NCBI RefSeq assembly: GCF_030409755.1
Contig: NZ_JAUFQE010000002.1
Span: forward strand, 2,914,001 to 2,978,000
DNA length: 64,000 nucleotides
Origin: Vibrio lentus
GTDB lineage: Bacteria; Pseudomonadota; Gammaproteobacteria; Enterobacterales; Vibrionaceae
Reading direction: 5' to 3'
Every line of letters starts with the position of its first letter. Within the stretch, counting starts at the first letter, position 1. The notes beneath the pieces were generated by a model. The model saw nothing but the letters and a program-made list of their open reading frames with translations, was not told where the DNA came from and did not search any database. Of the stretch, positions 46,078 through 55,303 are shown one piece after another. The translations under genes were made by a program, and so were the position numbers.

Positions 46078-46656
46078 ATGTCGAGCTATCTTGAGACCAT
46101 TTTCAGTTCACTAAAAGAATACGAATTATTACTGGCGATTCTATTTTTCTGTGTGTACTGGTTACTCAAACGAACCACAGAGAAAACCATCAAAGCATTG
46201 GCTGAAAAGAAAACCGTCCACGCAACTCGAACCGCCTTTATTAATCGCTGCTTTAGCATTACCTACTTCAGCTTCTTATTCGCGGTATACATCATTGTTA
46301 GTGGGATTGGTTACGGTAACTTCTCTATTTTCATTTCTTCTGTGTTTACCGTTATCGGCGTTGGATTCATTGCTCAATGGTCGATACTCAGCAACATCAC
46401 TGCAAGCTTTCTTATTTTCTTTGTATTTCCGTACCGGATTGGAGATTCGATCATTGTGGCGGATGGGGAAGGTATAGAGGGAGAAATTTTGGATATACGG
46501 ATGTTTCACACGTTGCTCAAGCACCCTGAGGGTAATGTGATTACCTATCCAAATTCTTTGCTCTTACAAAAAAGCGTAACGAAGATCTTACCCAAAGCAG
46601 CAACAAAACCAGCCTCAGTTTCAAAACCCATGAACAAAAACCGCAAAGCAAACTGA
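46078..46656 (+). CDS. Small MscS-like mechanosensitive channel protein
   Basis: 192 residues. Three or four membrane helices are followed by the beginning of the MscS beta domain (TASFLIFFVFPYRIGDSIIV, then GEILDIRMFHTLLKHPEGNVITYPNS). The pore-lining helix region is GVGFIAQWSILSNITASFLI. It lacks the large C-terminal cytoplasmic vestibule of MscS, so it is a minimal variant; whether it conducts is unknown. It stands alone, with a simple-sequence repeat starting 20 bp after its stop. Confidence 0.82.
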   Translation: MSSYLETIFSSLKEYELLLAILFFCVYWLLKRTTEKTIKALAEKKTVHATRTAFINRCFSITYFSFLFAVYIIVSGIGYGNFSIFISSVFTVIGVGFIAQWSILSNITASFLIFFVFPYRIGDSIIVADGEGIEGEILDIRMFHTLLKHPEGNVITYPNSLLLQKSVTKILPKAATKPASVSKPMNKNRKAN

Positions 46657-46675
46657 GAATAGATAAAGCAAAAGA

Positions 46676-46720
46676 AGAGAAGAGAAGAGAAGAGAAGAGA
46701 AGAGAAGAGAAGAGAAGAGA
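46676..46720 (+). repeat. Pentanucleotide microsatellite (AGAGA)9
   Basis: Nine perfect tandem copies of AGAGA, 45 bp, with degenerate copies just before. It lies in the 122-bp convergent gap between the MscS-like gene and yhhQ. Such tracts vary in copy number by slipped-strand mispairing. Confidence 0.95.
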
Positions 46721-46726
46721 AACAAT

Positions 46727-46770
46727 AACGTCACTCTCTCAAAGCTAGGCGCTCTAAGACAGTGACGTTT
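46727..46770 (-). terminator. Hairpin, possible yhhQ terminator
   Basis: The stem AACGTCACT/AGTGACGTT has a 25-nt loop. On the minus strand it is followed by ATTGTTTCTC and then the CT side of the microsatellite. The long loop and weak T tail make termination uncertain. Confidence 0.45.
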
Positions 46771-46778
46771 CAAACATG

Positions 46779-47450
46779 CTAAGCGTTAACGCCCGTTGCT
46801 TTGAAGTCAGGGTTCACAGCGGTTAGCTTCTTAACTACGTAATTTAGAAGCACACCGTACATTGGAACAAATAGACCTAAGCTGATGATAAGCTTGAATC
46901 CGTAGTCGACCAACGCAATTTCAGTCCAGTGCTCAGCCATAAATGGATCTGGGCTTTGGTAGAAAGCAATCGCAAAGAACGCGATGGTATCAATGGCATT
47001 ACCGAATAACGTTGAACACGTTGGCGCAACCCACCATTGCTTCATTTGGCGTAAGCGGTTGAACACATGCACATCCAAGATCTGACCAAGCAAATAAGCC
47101 ATGAAGCTTGCCGCTGCGATGCGTGCAACAAACAAGTTGAATTCGCCTAGTTGACTAAAGCCTTGGAATGAACCTTCAAAGAACACCACAGACAATAAAT
47201 AAGAAACGGCCAGTGCTGGTAACATCACTAAGAAAATGATTTTACGAGCAAGCTGCGCGCCAAAGATGCGTACGGTCAGGTCGGTCGCTAAGAAGATAAA
47301 CGGGAAAGTGAAAGCACCCCAAGTGGTGTGCATACCGAAGACGGTAAAAGGTAGCTGAACCAAATAATTGCTTGATGCAATAATGATCAAATGGAACAAA
47401 ACTAATAGTGCTAGGGCTTTGCGCTGTTGCGCAGGGGTAAAGTTACTCAT
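46779..47450 (-). CDS. yhhQ: Queuosine-precursor (preQ0/preQ1) transporter YhhQ
   Basis: 223 residues from the ATG at 47450, which has AAGGTA just upstream; a longer in-frame version would run through the leader RNA. It has six or more membrane helices of the COG1738 family, with the conserved FIFLATDLTVRIFGAQLARK block and STLFGNAIDTIAFFAIAF. E. coli YhhQ imports 7-cyano-7-deazaguanine for queuosine in tRNA. The preQ1-I-like aptamer immediately upstream supports this role. Confidence 0.9.
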   Translation of the reverse strand: MSNFTPAQQRKALALLVLFHLIIIASSNYLVQLPFTVFGMHTTWGAFTFPFIFLATDLTVRIFGAQLARKIIFLVMLPALAVSYLLSVVFFEGSFQGFSQLGEFNLFVARIAAASFMAYLLGQILDVHVFNRLRQMKQWWVAPTCSTLFGNAIDTIAFFAIAFYQSPDPFMAEHWTEIALVDYGFKLIISLGLFVPMYGVLLNYVVKKLTAVNPDFKATGVNA

Positions 47451-47456
47451 GCTGTA

Positions 47457-47493
47457 CCTTTTTAGTTTGGTTTGGGGGTGAGGGAACCCAAAT
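47457..47493 (-). promoter_or_regulatory. Probable preQ1-I riboswitch
   Basis: On the minus strand the stem TTTGGG/CCCAAA encloses TTCCCTCACC, giving the class I signature GGTTC-N-CACCC, followed by the A-rich tail CCAAACTAAAAAGG. The tail's AGG can pair with CCT in the loop to form the H-type pseudoknot. That AGG is also the ribosome site of yhhQ, whose ATG is 6 bp downstream, so ligand binding would block translation. Compared with the Bacillus subtilis aptamer from memory only. Confidence 0.62.
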
Positions 47494-47721
47494 CGAGTCA
47501 TTTCTTCGAATAAACTAAGAAAGCTCTTACCAATAATGTGAATTAAAAATGTTTCTATAATTTGCTCTATTGAGCGGCGGGCGATTATACATTAATCAAT
47601 ATTGGCTGCAACGGTGGGAACAAACGCAAACGTTTATCCTCACTTTTATTGATGAATGATGTTAGAAGCCAAGTTTTAAAAGCTAGGTTTAGAAGCTACG
47701 TTTCAGAAGCCATGCCAAAAG

Positions 47722-48033
47722 TTAAAAACCGCGCTTGAAAAGCGTCGCGAGATAATCGAACTCTTCTCGGCTTTCTTCAGCGTTTAACGACTCAAACCAA
47801 ATTGATTCGCTGTAATGCTCAGACTTTAAAAACATTCGACAATCTTCAAAATCAATCAACCAAGAATGCATATCGGCGTCCCATTGCTTTTCAACAACTG
47901 ACGCTGACAGCAACGCCACCAGCTTTTCACCTAGCACTTCATAAGAATCAAAATCAAAACTTGGAGACGTAATCAATAAACGCCCTTCCTCAGCCAAATA
48001 CTCTCTTAAGCCAAATTCTGTTGGTGTTGTCAT
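47722..48033 (-). CDS. DUF3630-like small protein
   Basis: 103 residues, acidic, with no membrane segment. Its sequence (LREYLAEEGRLLITSPSFDFDSYEVL, SWLIDFEDCRMFLKSEHYSESIWFE) looks like the DUF3630 family often found beside recQ in vibrios; that assignment is from memory. Function unknown. It starts after an AGGGAC ribosome site and lies 66 bp downstream of recQ on the same strand. Confidence 0.65.
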   Translation of the reverse strand: MTTPTEFGLREYLAEEGRLLITSPSFDFDSYEVLGEKLVALLSASVVEKQWDADMHSWLIDFEDCRMFLKSEHYSESIWFESLNAEESREEFDYLATLFKRGF

Positions 48034-48099
48034 GTCCCTATCAACCTTATTCTTTTTCTATAAGCCAATCGTTTTTATAAGCTAGTCGTTTCTCGCAAG

Positions 48100-49938
48100 C
48101 TAGCCGTGTGTGGTGATGTGTTCTTGAATCAAATCTAAGAATGGGTCAGCGTACTTATCAAGTTTACGCTGACCAACGCCATTGACTGCCAGCATCTCGC
48201 CATAAGATGTGGGTAATATTTCAGCCATATCAATCAGCGTCGCATCACTGAATACCACATAAGGTGGCAAACCATCTTCATCTGCAATCGACTTACGCAG
48301 CTTGCGCAGTTTGGCAAACAGCTTCTTATCGTAGTTCTTGCTGCTTAGTTTATCGGACTTCGCATTACGCACTGCGGTATCTAAACGAGGTACAGCCAAC
48401 TCCAAAGACATCTCACCACGCAGTAACGGGCGGGCTTCTTCTGTTAACTGTAATGTCGAGTTACGAGTGATGTTTTGGAACAACAAACCTTTGTGAATCA
48501 GCTGACGGAAGATACTGATCCAGTAATCATGGCTGTGGTCGCGGCCGATACCGTAAGTAGAAAGCTTGTCGTGACCATTATCGCGGACACGGATGTTCTG
48601 CATACCGCGCATCACTTCAACCACATAACCCATACCAAACGACTGATTAACGCGGTACACACAAGACAACGCTTTCTGCGCCTCTTGGGTCGCATCAAAG
48701 TGTTTTGGTGGATCTAAGCAGATATCGCAGTTGCCACATTGCTTCTCGCGATATTCGCCAAAATAGTTCAACAGAACCTGACGACGACAGGTTTGCGCTT
48801 CGGCAAAGGCACTCATCGCGTTCAGCTTGTGCATCTCAACTTGTTTTTGCGGGCCTTCTTCTTTTTCATCAAGCATACGACGCAGCCAACCCATATCAGC
48901 AGGGTCAAACAACATCATCGCTTCAGCAGGCAAGCCATCACGACCAGCACGGCCTGTCTCTTGATAGTAAGATTCGATGTTGCGTGGGATATCAAAGTGC
49001 ACCACAAAGCGTACGTTGGGTTTATTGATGCCCATACCGAAGGCCACAGTCGCGACCACGATCTGAATATCATCACGTTGGAAAGCTTCTTGAACGTAAG
49101 CACGTTCGTCGGTGTCCATGCCAGCATGGTAACCAGCAGCGCGAATACCGTTATTGCACAGCTTCTCGGTCACCATTTCCACTTTCTTACGGCTACCACA
49201 ATAGATGATGCCGCAATTGCCTTTCTGTGTTTCTAGGTAGCGAACCACCTGTGACACGGGCTTGTGCTTCTCAACTAGGTTGTAGCGAATATTAGGGCGA
49301 TCGAAGCTGCCTAAGTAAGTGTGCGGCTCCACCAGCTGCAAACGCGAGATAATATCTTTGCGAGTCGCATCATCGGCAGTAGCGGTTAGCGCCATATAAG
49401 GCACATGCGGGAAATACTGTTTAAGCTGACCTAGCAAAGCATACTCAGGGCGGAAATCGTGTCCCCACTGAGAGATACAGTGCGCCTCGTCCACCGCAAT
49501 CATCGAAAGCGGCAAGCCTTGTAAGCGTTCGATGAAGTCACGCATCAACACACGCTCTGGTGAAGCATAAACCATCTTCAATTGGCCTGAGTTCATGCGG
49601 TTGAACACACTCAACAGTTGATCGCGTGGCATCGATGAGTTTATGCACTCAGCCGCCACGCCATTGGCTTTCAATTGGTCAACTTGGTCTTTCATCAATG
49701 AAATGAGCGGTGAGATAACCAAAGTCAGTCCATCACGCACTAAAGCCGGGATCTGGTAACACAGAGATTTACCACCACCGGTTGGCATAATTACCAAGCT
49801 GTCTTTGCCTTCAACGGCTAAGTCTATGACCTCTTGCTGACCATCACGAAAGCTTTGATAACCAAAGACATCTTGTAAGATATCTTGCGCATCATTCGCG
49901 GGAGTTGGTGTTTGCTCAGCAATCAGAGTGGCGGTCAT
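48100..49938 (-). CDS. recQ: ATP-dependent DNA helicase RecQ
   Basis: 612 residues. The SF2 helicase core has [12 protein letters not shown] (motif I), DEAH (motif II), ALTATAD (III) and [10 protein letters not shown] (VI). A zinc-binding region follows, with Cys ligands in [13 protein letters not shown] and CGNCDICLD, then a winged helix and a C-terminal HRDC domain (about 525-605, [21 protein letters not shown]). It is a 3'-5' helicase of recombination and stalled-fork repair. TAGGAACCAC precedes the ATG. Divergent from rarD. Confidence 0.95.
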   Translation of the reverse strand: MTATLIAEQTPTPANDAQDILQDVFGYQSFRDGQQEVIDLAVEGKDSLVIMPTGGGKSLCYQIPALVRDGLTLVISPLISLMKDQVDQLKANGVAAECINSSMPRDQLLSVFNRMNSGQLKMVYASPERVLMRDFIERLQGLPLSMIAVDEAHCISQWGHDFRPEYALLGQLKQYFPHVPYMALTATADDATRKDIISRLQLVEPHTYLGSFDRPNIRYNLVEKHKPVSQVVRYLETQKGNCGIIYCGSRKKVEMVTEKLCNNGIRAAGYHAGMDTDERAYVQEAFQRDDIQIVVATVAFGMGINKPNVRFVVHFDIPRNIESYYQETGRAGRDGLPAEAMMLFDPADMGWLRRMLDEKEEGPQKQVEMHKLNAMSAFAEAQTCRRQVLLNYFGEYREKQCGNCDICLDPPKHFDATQEAQKALSCVYRVNQSFGMGYVVEVMRGMQNIRVRDNGHDKLSTYGIGRDHSHDYWISIFRQLIHKGLLFQNITRNSTLQLTEEARPLLRGEMSLELAVPRLDTAVRNAKSDKLSSKNYDKKLFAKLRKLRKSIADEDGLPPYVVFSDATLIDMAEILPTSYGEMLAVNGVGQRKLDKYADPFLDLIQEHITTHG

Positions 49939-50118
49939 TGTGGTTCCTAATCAAGGTATAAAGTCAGCGTGCAGCATTGGCAAGCAAGGCGCACATTGTA
50001 GAGGGGAACGCTGGCGAATTAAACCGCAAATTGTTAGGTGAAAAGGGTTAACGCTCCTATACTGACCAACTCTCTTTATAAATCTTATTAATAAGCACTC
50101 AGTGCTAGAGAAAGTTAC

Positions 50119-51027
50119 ATGACACAAGACGACCAACAACGTACGCGACAGGGAATTTTGCTTGCCGTTGCCGCTTACACCATGTGGGGAATCGCTCCCA
50201 TATATTTCAAATCTTTAAGTGAAGTATCCCCATTTGAGATTCTTAGCCACCGTGTAATATGGTCTTTTTTCCTACTCGCTTTTCTACTGCACATGAGTCG
50301 TGGCTGGCGTAAGGTTCGAGACACCCTCACCTCTAAACCAAAAATGCTCTATTTAGTCGCCACTTCGATTTTAGTAGGCGCCAACTGGCTTATTTTTATT
50401 TGGGCGGTGAATTCCAATCACATGCTCGATGCCAGCTTAGGCTATTACATCAATCCGCTGATTAACGTGTTGCTCGGGATGTTCTTCCTTGGCGAACGCT
50501 TACGCAAACTTCAATGGTTTGCCGTTAGTCTTGCTGCGATTGGCGTGATAATTCAATTGATCGCGTTTGGCTCTGTGCCGATCGTTGCCATTGCCCTAGC
50601 CTTCAGCTTTGGTTTCTATGGCTTGTTGCGTAAAAAAGTTAGCTTGGAAGCTCAAACTGGCTTATTCATTGAGACGCTGGTAATGCTGCCTATCGCAGCA
50701 ACGTACTTGTTGTTTATCGCAGACAGTGCAACGTCTGATTTCTCGATGAACCCAATGCAGCTCAATCTATTATTGGTTGCAGCAGGTGTGATCACCACGG
50801 TTCCACTGCTTTGTTTTACTGGCGCTGCAACCCGCTTGAAGCTATCGACACTCGGTTTCTTCCAGTACATCGGCCCAAGCTTAATGTTCTTACTGGCGGT
50901 CCTTATTTACGGTGAAGCCTTTACTTCAGATAAAGCGATTACCTTCGCCTTTATTTGGGGCGCTCTGGTGATTTTCAGCTTTGATGGCCTACGTAACAAC
51001 AAGAAGAACAAACGCGCTAAGCAATAA
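50119..51027 (+). CDS. rarD: EamA-family permease RarD
   Basis: 302 residues with about ten membrane helices in two EamA repeats. RarD signatures are ILLAVAAYTMWGIAPIYFKSL at the N-terminus, ANWLIFIWAVNSNHMLDASLGYYINPL, and GFFQYIGPSLMFLLAVLIYGE. The substrate is unproven; the name derives from chloramphenicol-sensitivity studies. It is divergent from recQ and followed by its own terminator. Confidence 0.88.
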   Translation: MTQDDQQRTRQGILLAVAAYTMWGIAPIYFKSLSEVSPFEILSHRVIWSFFLLAFLLHMSRGWRKVRDTLTSKPKMLYLVATSILVGANWLIFIWAVNSNHMLDASLGYYINPLINVLLGMFFLGERLRKLQWFAVSLAAIGVIIQLIAFGSVPIVAIALAFSFGFYGLLRKKVSLEAQTGLFIETLVMLPIAATYLLFIADSATSDFSMNPMQLNLLLVAAGVITTVPLLCFTGAATRLKLSTLGFFQYIGPSLMFLLAVLIYGEAFTSDKAITFAFIWGALVIFSFDGLRNNKKNKRAKQ

Positions 51028-51068
51028 CACTGATCGTTTTTTACAAGACAATCCCTTAATACGAAGAT

Positions 51069-51108
51069 AAGCTTGGTTGAATTGATGACTATTTGACCAA
51101 GCTTTTTT
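51069..51108 (+). terminator. Terminator of rarD
   Basis: The stem AAGCTTGGT/ACCAAGCTT has a long (18-nt) loop and a T run. It ends 5 bp before the ATG of the AraC-type gene, leaving that gene almost no leader after the hairpin. Confidence 0.7.
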
Positions 51109-51113
51109 GTACC

Positions 51114-51908
51114 ATGGATAAAGTCCACTACTACTCTACCCCAACAGAAGATATCAGCCTGATCCAAGCTCAGTACCAAGAGTTTGCCTTTCAGCGCCAC
51201 TATCATTTGGACTTTCACATTGGCTTAATTACCCAAGGACAGCAGAAGTTCGTCTATAAAGGGACGAGCCATAATGTTGGTGCTGGCCAAGTTGTTATCA
51301 TGCCACCCGATGAACTGCATGATGGGCACTCCAAGCTCGATTCGGGTTATCAAGTCAGTGTGTTTGCGGTTTCTCACCAATGGTTTCAAGATCTTGCCGA
51401 TCCCAAGAAAAACGGTCACACATTAGGCTTTTCTGAGTTGATCCTCTCCGATCAAGCTGCATTTTCACAATTACGCAACTTACATGGCCTGTTAATCAAT
51501 CAAAACATCAGCCAACTCGCTCAAGATTGCTTACCTTTCGAAGGATTCTCGACGATTGTCGATCGTTATGCGAAATTTGGATCGAAAAGTGACATCAAAC
51601 TGGGTAATCAATCGATTGATACGCTCAAAGACTATTTGATGGCGAACTTGGATCAACCAGTGCGATTAGAACAATTGTCTGAGTTGTGTGGTTTAACCAC
51701 GACTCAATTCCAACGCCATTTTAAAAACAAAATGGGTATTACGCCTTATGCATGGCTGAGCCGTTTACGCATGGAACAAAGCATGCGCCTGATTAAGTCT
51801 GGGATATGTGGTACTAAGGTTGCGCACCAAGTTGGCTTCTATGATCAGGCACACTTCTCTAAGGCTTTCAAAACCACGTTCGGCGTACCCCCCTCACAAA
51901 TCAACTAA
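51114..51908 (+). CDS. AraC-family transcriptional regulator
   Basis: 264 residues. The N-terminal cupin-like sensor domain (FQRHYHLDFHIGLITQGQQKF, VIMPPDELHDGH) is followed by a C-terminal double HTH (VRLEQLSELCGLTTTQFQRHFKN; GTKVAHQVGFYDQAHFSKAFKTTFGVPPS). This type is usually linked to a LysE exporter and controls it; one follows at 52005. The ATG at 51114 sits directly after a terminator and has no clear ribosome site. The start could be an in-frame TTG at 51093 inside the terminator stem. Confidence 0.88.
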   Translation: MDKVHYYSTPTEDISLIQAQYQEFAFQRHYHLDFHIGLITQGQQKFVYKGTSHNVGAGQVVIMPPDELHDGHSKLDSGYQVSVFAVSHQWFQDLADPKKNGHTLGFSELILSDQAAFSQLRNLHGLLINQNISQLAQDCLPFEGFSTIVDRYAKFGSKSDIKLGNQSIDTLKDYLMANLDQPVRLEQLSELCGLTTTQFQRHFKNKMGITPYAWLSRLRMEQSMRLIKSGICGTKVAHQVGFYDQAHFSKAFKTTFGVPPSQIN

Positions 51909-52004
51909 GTGTTGATAATTTACAATTGCTCGATTTCAAATCACGGTAAGCTACGCTCAATACGATTACTTATTTAAAAATAGCGGCAACGTTATTGAGA
52001 ACTG

Positions 52005-52670
52005 ATGATGAACGAAGTCACCATACTGATCACCCTAGCCTCTATCCACTTTATCGCTTTGATGAGCCCCGGCCCTGATTTTGCGTTAGTCGTGCAAAAT
52101 GCGACGCGTCACGGACGCCAGACAGGCTTGTACATTGCGCTTGGCTTATCTTGCGGGATCTTGCTGCACTCACTGCTGAGCCTGACGGGAATCAGTTACC
52201 TAGTCCACCAGCAACCAACACTATTTGCCATTATCCAATTGGCCGGCGGTAGCTACTTACTGTACTTAGGTTACGGTGCACTTAAAGCAACCTGGCAAAT
52301 CATTCAGAACCACGATGATGACGCCGACACCGTCAATTCCAAAGATCTGATTCTGACCAACAAACGAGATGCATTTTCTAAAGGGTTTATGACCAACATT
52401 CTCAACCCAAAGGCTTTGGTATTCTTTATTAGTTTAATGTCGAGCTTAGTCCCTGCGGATATGTCGCTGTCAGGCAAAGGCTTTGCGCTGATCATCCTAT
52501 TTGGCCTCTCACTGTTTTGGTTCTCACTGCTGGCGTGGATGCTTTCAACCAAAACACTGCAGAAGAAACTCAGCGAAGCGACCGTGTACATCGATGGCTT
52601 GTGTGGCGTGTTATTCAGCCTTATTGGCGCGAGTATTCTTTGGCAGTCACTGTCCGGTTTAATCGCTTAA
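52005..52670 (+). CDS. LysE/RhtB-family exporter next to the AraC regulator
   Basis: 221 residues with about six membrane helices. The family signature HFIALMSPGPDFALVVQNATRHGRQTG is near the N-terminus; FMTNILNPKALVFFISLMSSLV is the second conserved block. It exports amino acids of unknown identity. It starts 96 bp after the AraC-type regulator, a common pairing. Two ATGs in a row (52005, 52008) are both possible starts. Confidence 0.86.
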   Translation: MMNEVTILITLASIHFIALMSPGPDFALVVQNATRHGRQTGLYIALGLSCGILLHSLLSLTGISYLVHQQPTLFAIIQLAGGSYLLYLGYGALKATWQIIQNHDDDADTVNSKDLILTNKRDAFSKGFMTNILNPKALVFFISLMSSLVPADMSLSGKGFALIILFGLSLFWFSLLAWMLSTKTLQKKLSEATVYIDGLCGVLFSLIGASILWQSLSGLIA

Positions 52671-52761
52671 ATTCGAATCAAGATTACAATTCGTTAACAA
52701 CGCTCTGGCTATCTCATCTTTCCACTGCCAATCTAGCTCTGCATATTAAAAGGAGAAGATC

Positions 52762-54519
52762 ATGCAGTGGAAAACAAAACTAACAACCCTCGCCACTTCT
52801 ACCCTACTTTTTGCCTCTCACGTCAGTTGGGCAAATCAAGCTGCCGATTCCGTCGCACCCGAACAAAGTAGTGGTTTAGAAACCAAACAACTCGTCAAAG
52901 CCAATGACTGGATGGTCACCGCGGCCAACCCTCTTGCAACACAGGCTGGTGCTGATGTGCTTGCTCGTGGTGGTAACGCCATTGATGCCATGGTAGCGGT
53001 TCAGCTCATGCTTGGCTTAGTAGAACCTCAGTCATCAGGTATTGGTGGTGGTGCGTTCCTTGTTTATTTTGATGGCAAGGACAAGCAACTCAAAACCTAC
53101 GATGGTCGTGAAACTGCACCACTTGATGCCACACCACGTCTATTCCAAGACGAAAACGGACAACCGCTTAAATTCTATGATGCAGTGGTTGGTGGTCGCT
53201 CAGTGGCGACACCGGGCACAGTCCAACTGCTGTGGGACACTCACCAAAAATACGGCAAGTTAGAATGGGCATCACTGATTAAGCCCATCGCTCAACTGGC
53301 TGAAAAAGGCTTTACCATCAGCCCACGTTTAGCCACCTTGATTGAAAATGACCAAGAGCGACTAAGCCGATTTGCCACAACTAAGGCTTACTTCTTCAAT
53401 GCCGATGGCAGCCCGAAAACAGCGGGGACTCAACTTAAGAACCCAGAATACGCGGCAACGTTAAACGCTATCTCAAAGGATGGTGCTAAGGCCTTCTATC
53501 AGGGTGAGATCTCTGCCGACATCATTAATACTGTGCAAACTGCCAAAGGTAACCCTGGCGTATTGGCGCAGAAAGATTTCGACGCGTATTCAATTAAGCA
53601 ACGTGAGCCAGTTTGTTCTGCTTATGAAAGCTATCAAGTATGTGGAATGGGACCACCAAGTTCAGGTGCATTAACGGTTGGGCAGATCTTAGCGATGACC
53701 GAGCAGTTTGACCTCAAATCATGGGGACCAAACAACGCGAAATCTTGGCAGGTGTTAGCAGACGCTTCTCGCCTAGCCTTTGCTGACCGTGGTATGTACA
53801 TGGCCGATCAAGATTACGTGCCAATGCCAACCCAAGGGTTAGTCAATACTGACTATTTGCAGGAACGTGCTCAGTTAATTACCGCAGGTAAGGCACTATC
53901 AAGTGCACCTTCAGGCACGCCACCGTGGGATCACGCCATGCTGCGAAGCCAAGATGTTTCTATTGAATTGCCGTCCACCAGCCACTTCAATATCGTCGAT
54001 AGCGATGGCAATGTCGTTTCGATGACCACCACCATTGAGAATGCCTTTGGCTCACGTTTGATGGTGAGAGGCTTCCTACTCAATAACGAACTGACCGACT
54101 TCTCATTCAAGACCCACAACGATGGTAAGCCTATCGCTAACCGACTTGAGCCGGGTAAGCGTCCACGTTCTTCAATGGCACCCACTATCATCATGCAAGA
54201 CGATAAACCTTACATGGCGATTGGCTCTCCCGGTGGCAGCCGTATCATCGGTTATGTAGCACAAGCGATCATTGCGCATACCCAATGGGACATGGATATT
54301 CAGCAAGCGATCAACCAACCACACTTCCTAAACCGTTTCGGTACCTTAGATTTGGAAAAAGGAACATCAGCGGAAAACTTCAAACCTGAGCTAGAAAAGA
54401 TGGGATTTGAAGTCAACGTTCGCGATCTTAACTCTGGTTTACACGCGATTCGCATCACAAAAGATGGTTTAGAAGGCGCTGCAGACCCTCGTCGTGAAGG
54501 TGCAGCCATTGGTCAGTAG
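52762..54519 (+). CDS. ggt: Gamma-glutamyltransferase, periplasmic proenzyme
   Basis: 585 residues. The signal peptide ends near HVSWA. The large-subunit core has AANPLATQAGADVLARGGNAIDA. Autocleavage should occur before Thr406 in PSTSHFNIVDSDG, giving the N-terminal nucleophile of the small subunit. The small subunit also has NNELTDFSF and the glycine-rich GSPGGSRII. It cleaves glutathione and transfers gamma-glutamyl groups in the periplasm. An AGGAGA ribosome site precedes the ATG. Confidence 0.95.
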   Translation: MQWKTKLTTLATSTLLFASHVSWANQAADSVAPEQSSGLETKQLVKANDWMVTAANPLATQAGADVLARGGNAIDAMVAVQLMLGLVEPQSSGIGGGAFLVYFDGKDKQLKTYDGRETAPLDATPRLFQDENGQPLKFYDAVVGGRSVATPGTVQLLWDTHQKYGKLEWASLIKPIAQLAEKGFTISPRLATLIENDQERLSRFATTKAYFFNADGSPKTAGTQLKNPEYAATLNAISKDGAKAFYQGEISADIINTVQTAKGNPGVLAQKDFDAYSIKQREPVCSAYESYQVCGMGPPSSGALTVGQILAMTEQFDLKSWGPNNAKSWQVLADASRLAFADRGMYMADQDYVPMPTQGLVNTDYLQERAQLITAGKALSSAPSGTPPWDHAMLRSQDVSIELPSTSHFNIVDSDGNVVSMTTTIENAFGSRLMVRGFLLNNELTDFSFKTHNDGKPIANRLEPGKRPRSSMAPTIIMQDDKPYMAIGSPGGSRIIGYVAQAIIAHTQWDMDIQQAINQPHFLNRFGTLDLEKGTSAENFKPELEKMGFEVNVRDLNSGLHAIRITKDGLEGAADPRREGAAIGQ

Positions 54520-54535
54520 GGAATAATCCTCCCTT

Positions 54536-54581
54536 TTTACTCGCTGCCTTGTGCGAGATCTCTCACAAGGCAGTGAGTAAA
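54536..54581. promoter_or_regulatory. 46-bp palindrome carrying a UvrY/VarA-like site
   Basis: An almost perfect 46-bp inverted repeat centred at 54558/54559, with two mispaired positions per arm pair. Its core TGTGCGAGATCTCTCACA (54550-54567) matches the E. coli csrB UvrY-binding palindrome TGTGAGAGATCTCTTACA, as I recall it, at 16 of 18 positions. It lies about 160 bp before the Csr RNA start and directly after ggt, so it may also act as the ggt terminator. Confidence 0.6.
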
Positions 54582-54691
54582 TATCGATATTTGATGACGA
54601 AATTAGTCACCTCGATATCGTAACCAATTGAAATTAAAAGATACGTACATTTATCACTCAAATAATTATATAGAAATTCGCTTATGCACCA

Positions 54692-54719
54692 TTGCTGATA
54701 AATAAGGAATCGGTAATAT
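54692..54719 (+). promoter_or_regulatory. Predicted promoter of the Csr RNA
   Basis: -35 TTGCTG, 16-bp spacer, -10 TAATAT. Transcription would start near 54725, exactly at a 5' hairpin GTGTC/GACAC with GGA in the loop. Confidence 0.5.
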
Positions 54720-54724
54720 GAATG

Positions 54725-55142
54725 GTGTCGGAAGGATGCTGACACGGAACAGGAAACGCCAAGGACTTGGTTATCTTCAGGATGAAGATTCGATTACTCA
54801 GGATGAATAATCGGCATGGATAGCGAAATGGACATTGAATGGACGCAATAGTAACTAGGATGGTTGCTACTAAGGAAAGACAATGGACACCTCTGGACGA
54901 GGAAAGGACTGAACATCAGGATGATGTAAAGGACACCGCTCAAGGAACAAGTGACGCGCGCTAATGAGGATTGTTGGCAGATCAGGATAAGATCAAGGAC
55001 ACCGCTAGGAAGGCGACGAAAGGAATACGCTGAAGGATAACAGCACACTATCATGGATTTGATGCATGGAGCACACTTAGTAGCCGGATTGCTGCGAGTA
55101 AGACTATAGACCCCGATGAGCGCAAGCTCTCGGGGTTTTTCT
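54725..55142 (+). ncRNA. csrB: CsrB-type regulatory RNA (CsrA sponge)
   Basis: About 418 nt with 28 GGA triplets counted by eye, many as AGGA or AUGGA in hairpin loops, for example CAUCAGGAUGAUG and CUUCAGGAUGAAG. The 3' part has AGUAGCCGGAUUGCUGCGA, close to the same place in E. coli CsrB. It ends in the terminator CCCCGA...UCGGGG plus a U run (55111-55142). It sequesters CsrA and is normally driven by VarA/UvrY (GacA). Vibrios have several copies (CsrB/C/D); which one this is cannot be told. Confidence 0.93.
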
Positions 55143-55303
55143 TTATCTGTCGTTTCATTTATTCCCCTCTCAAACAAATAAATCAAAGACCTTTGATTAC
55201 AATTCTGACATTTAAAGCATTCACTTCTTAACCACTTCCGAGTAACGTAAGTCGAACTAGGCTCAACTAGTTTCATAACCATAATTAAACTAAGGACAAA
55301 TTC

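Noticed and set aside
46676..46720. CRISPR-like array
   Set aside because: The repeats are 5 bp and contiguous with no spacers; it is a microsatellite. No CRISPR array or cas gene was seen elsewhere.
54794..55282. 162-codon minus-strand frame opposite the Csr RNA
   Set aside because: Composition reflects the GGA-rich RNA on the other strand; no domain and no ribosome site, and the RNA explains the sequence.
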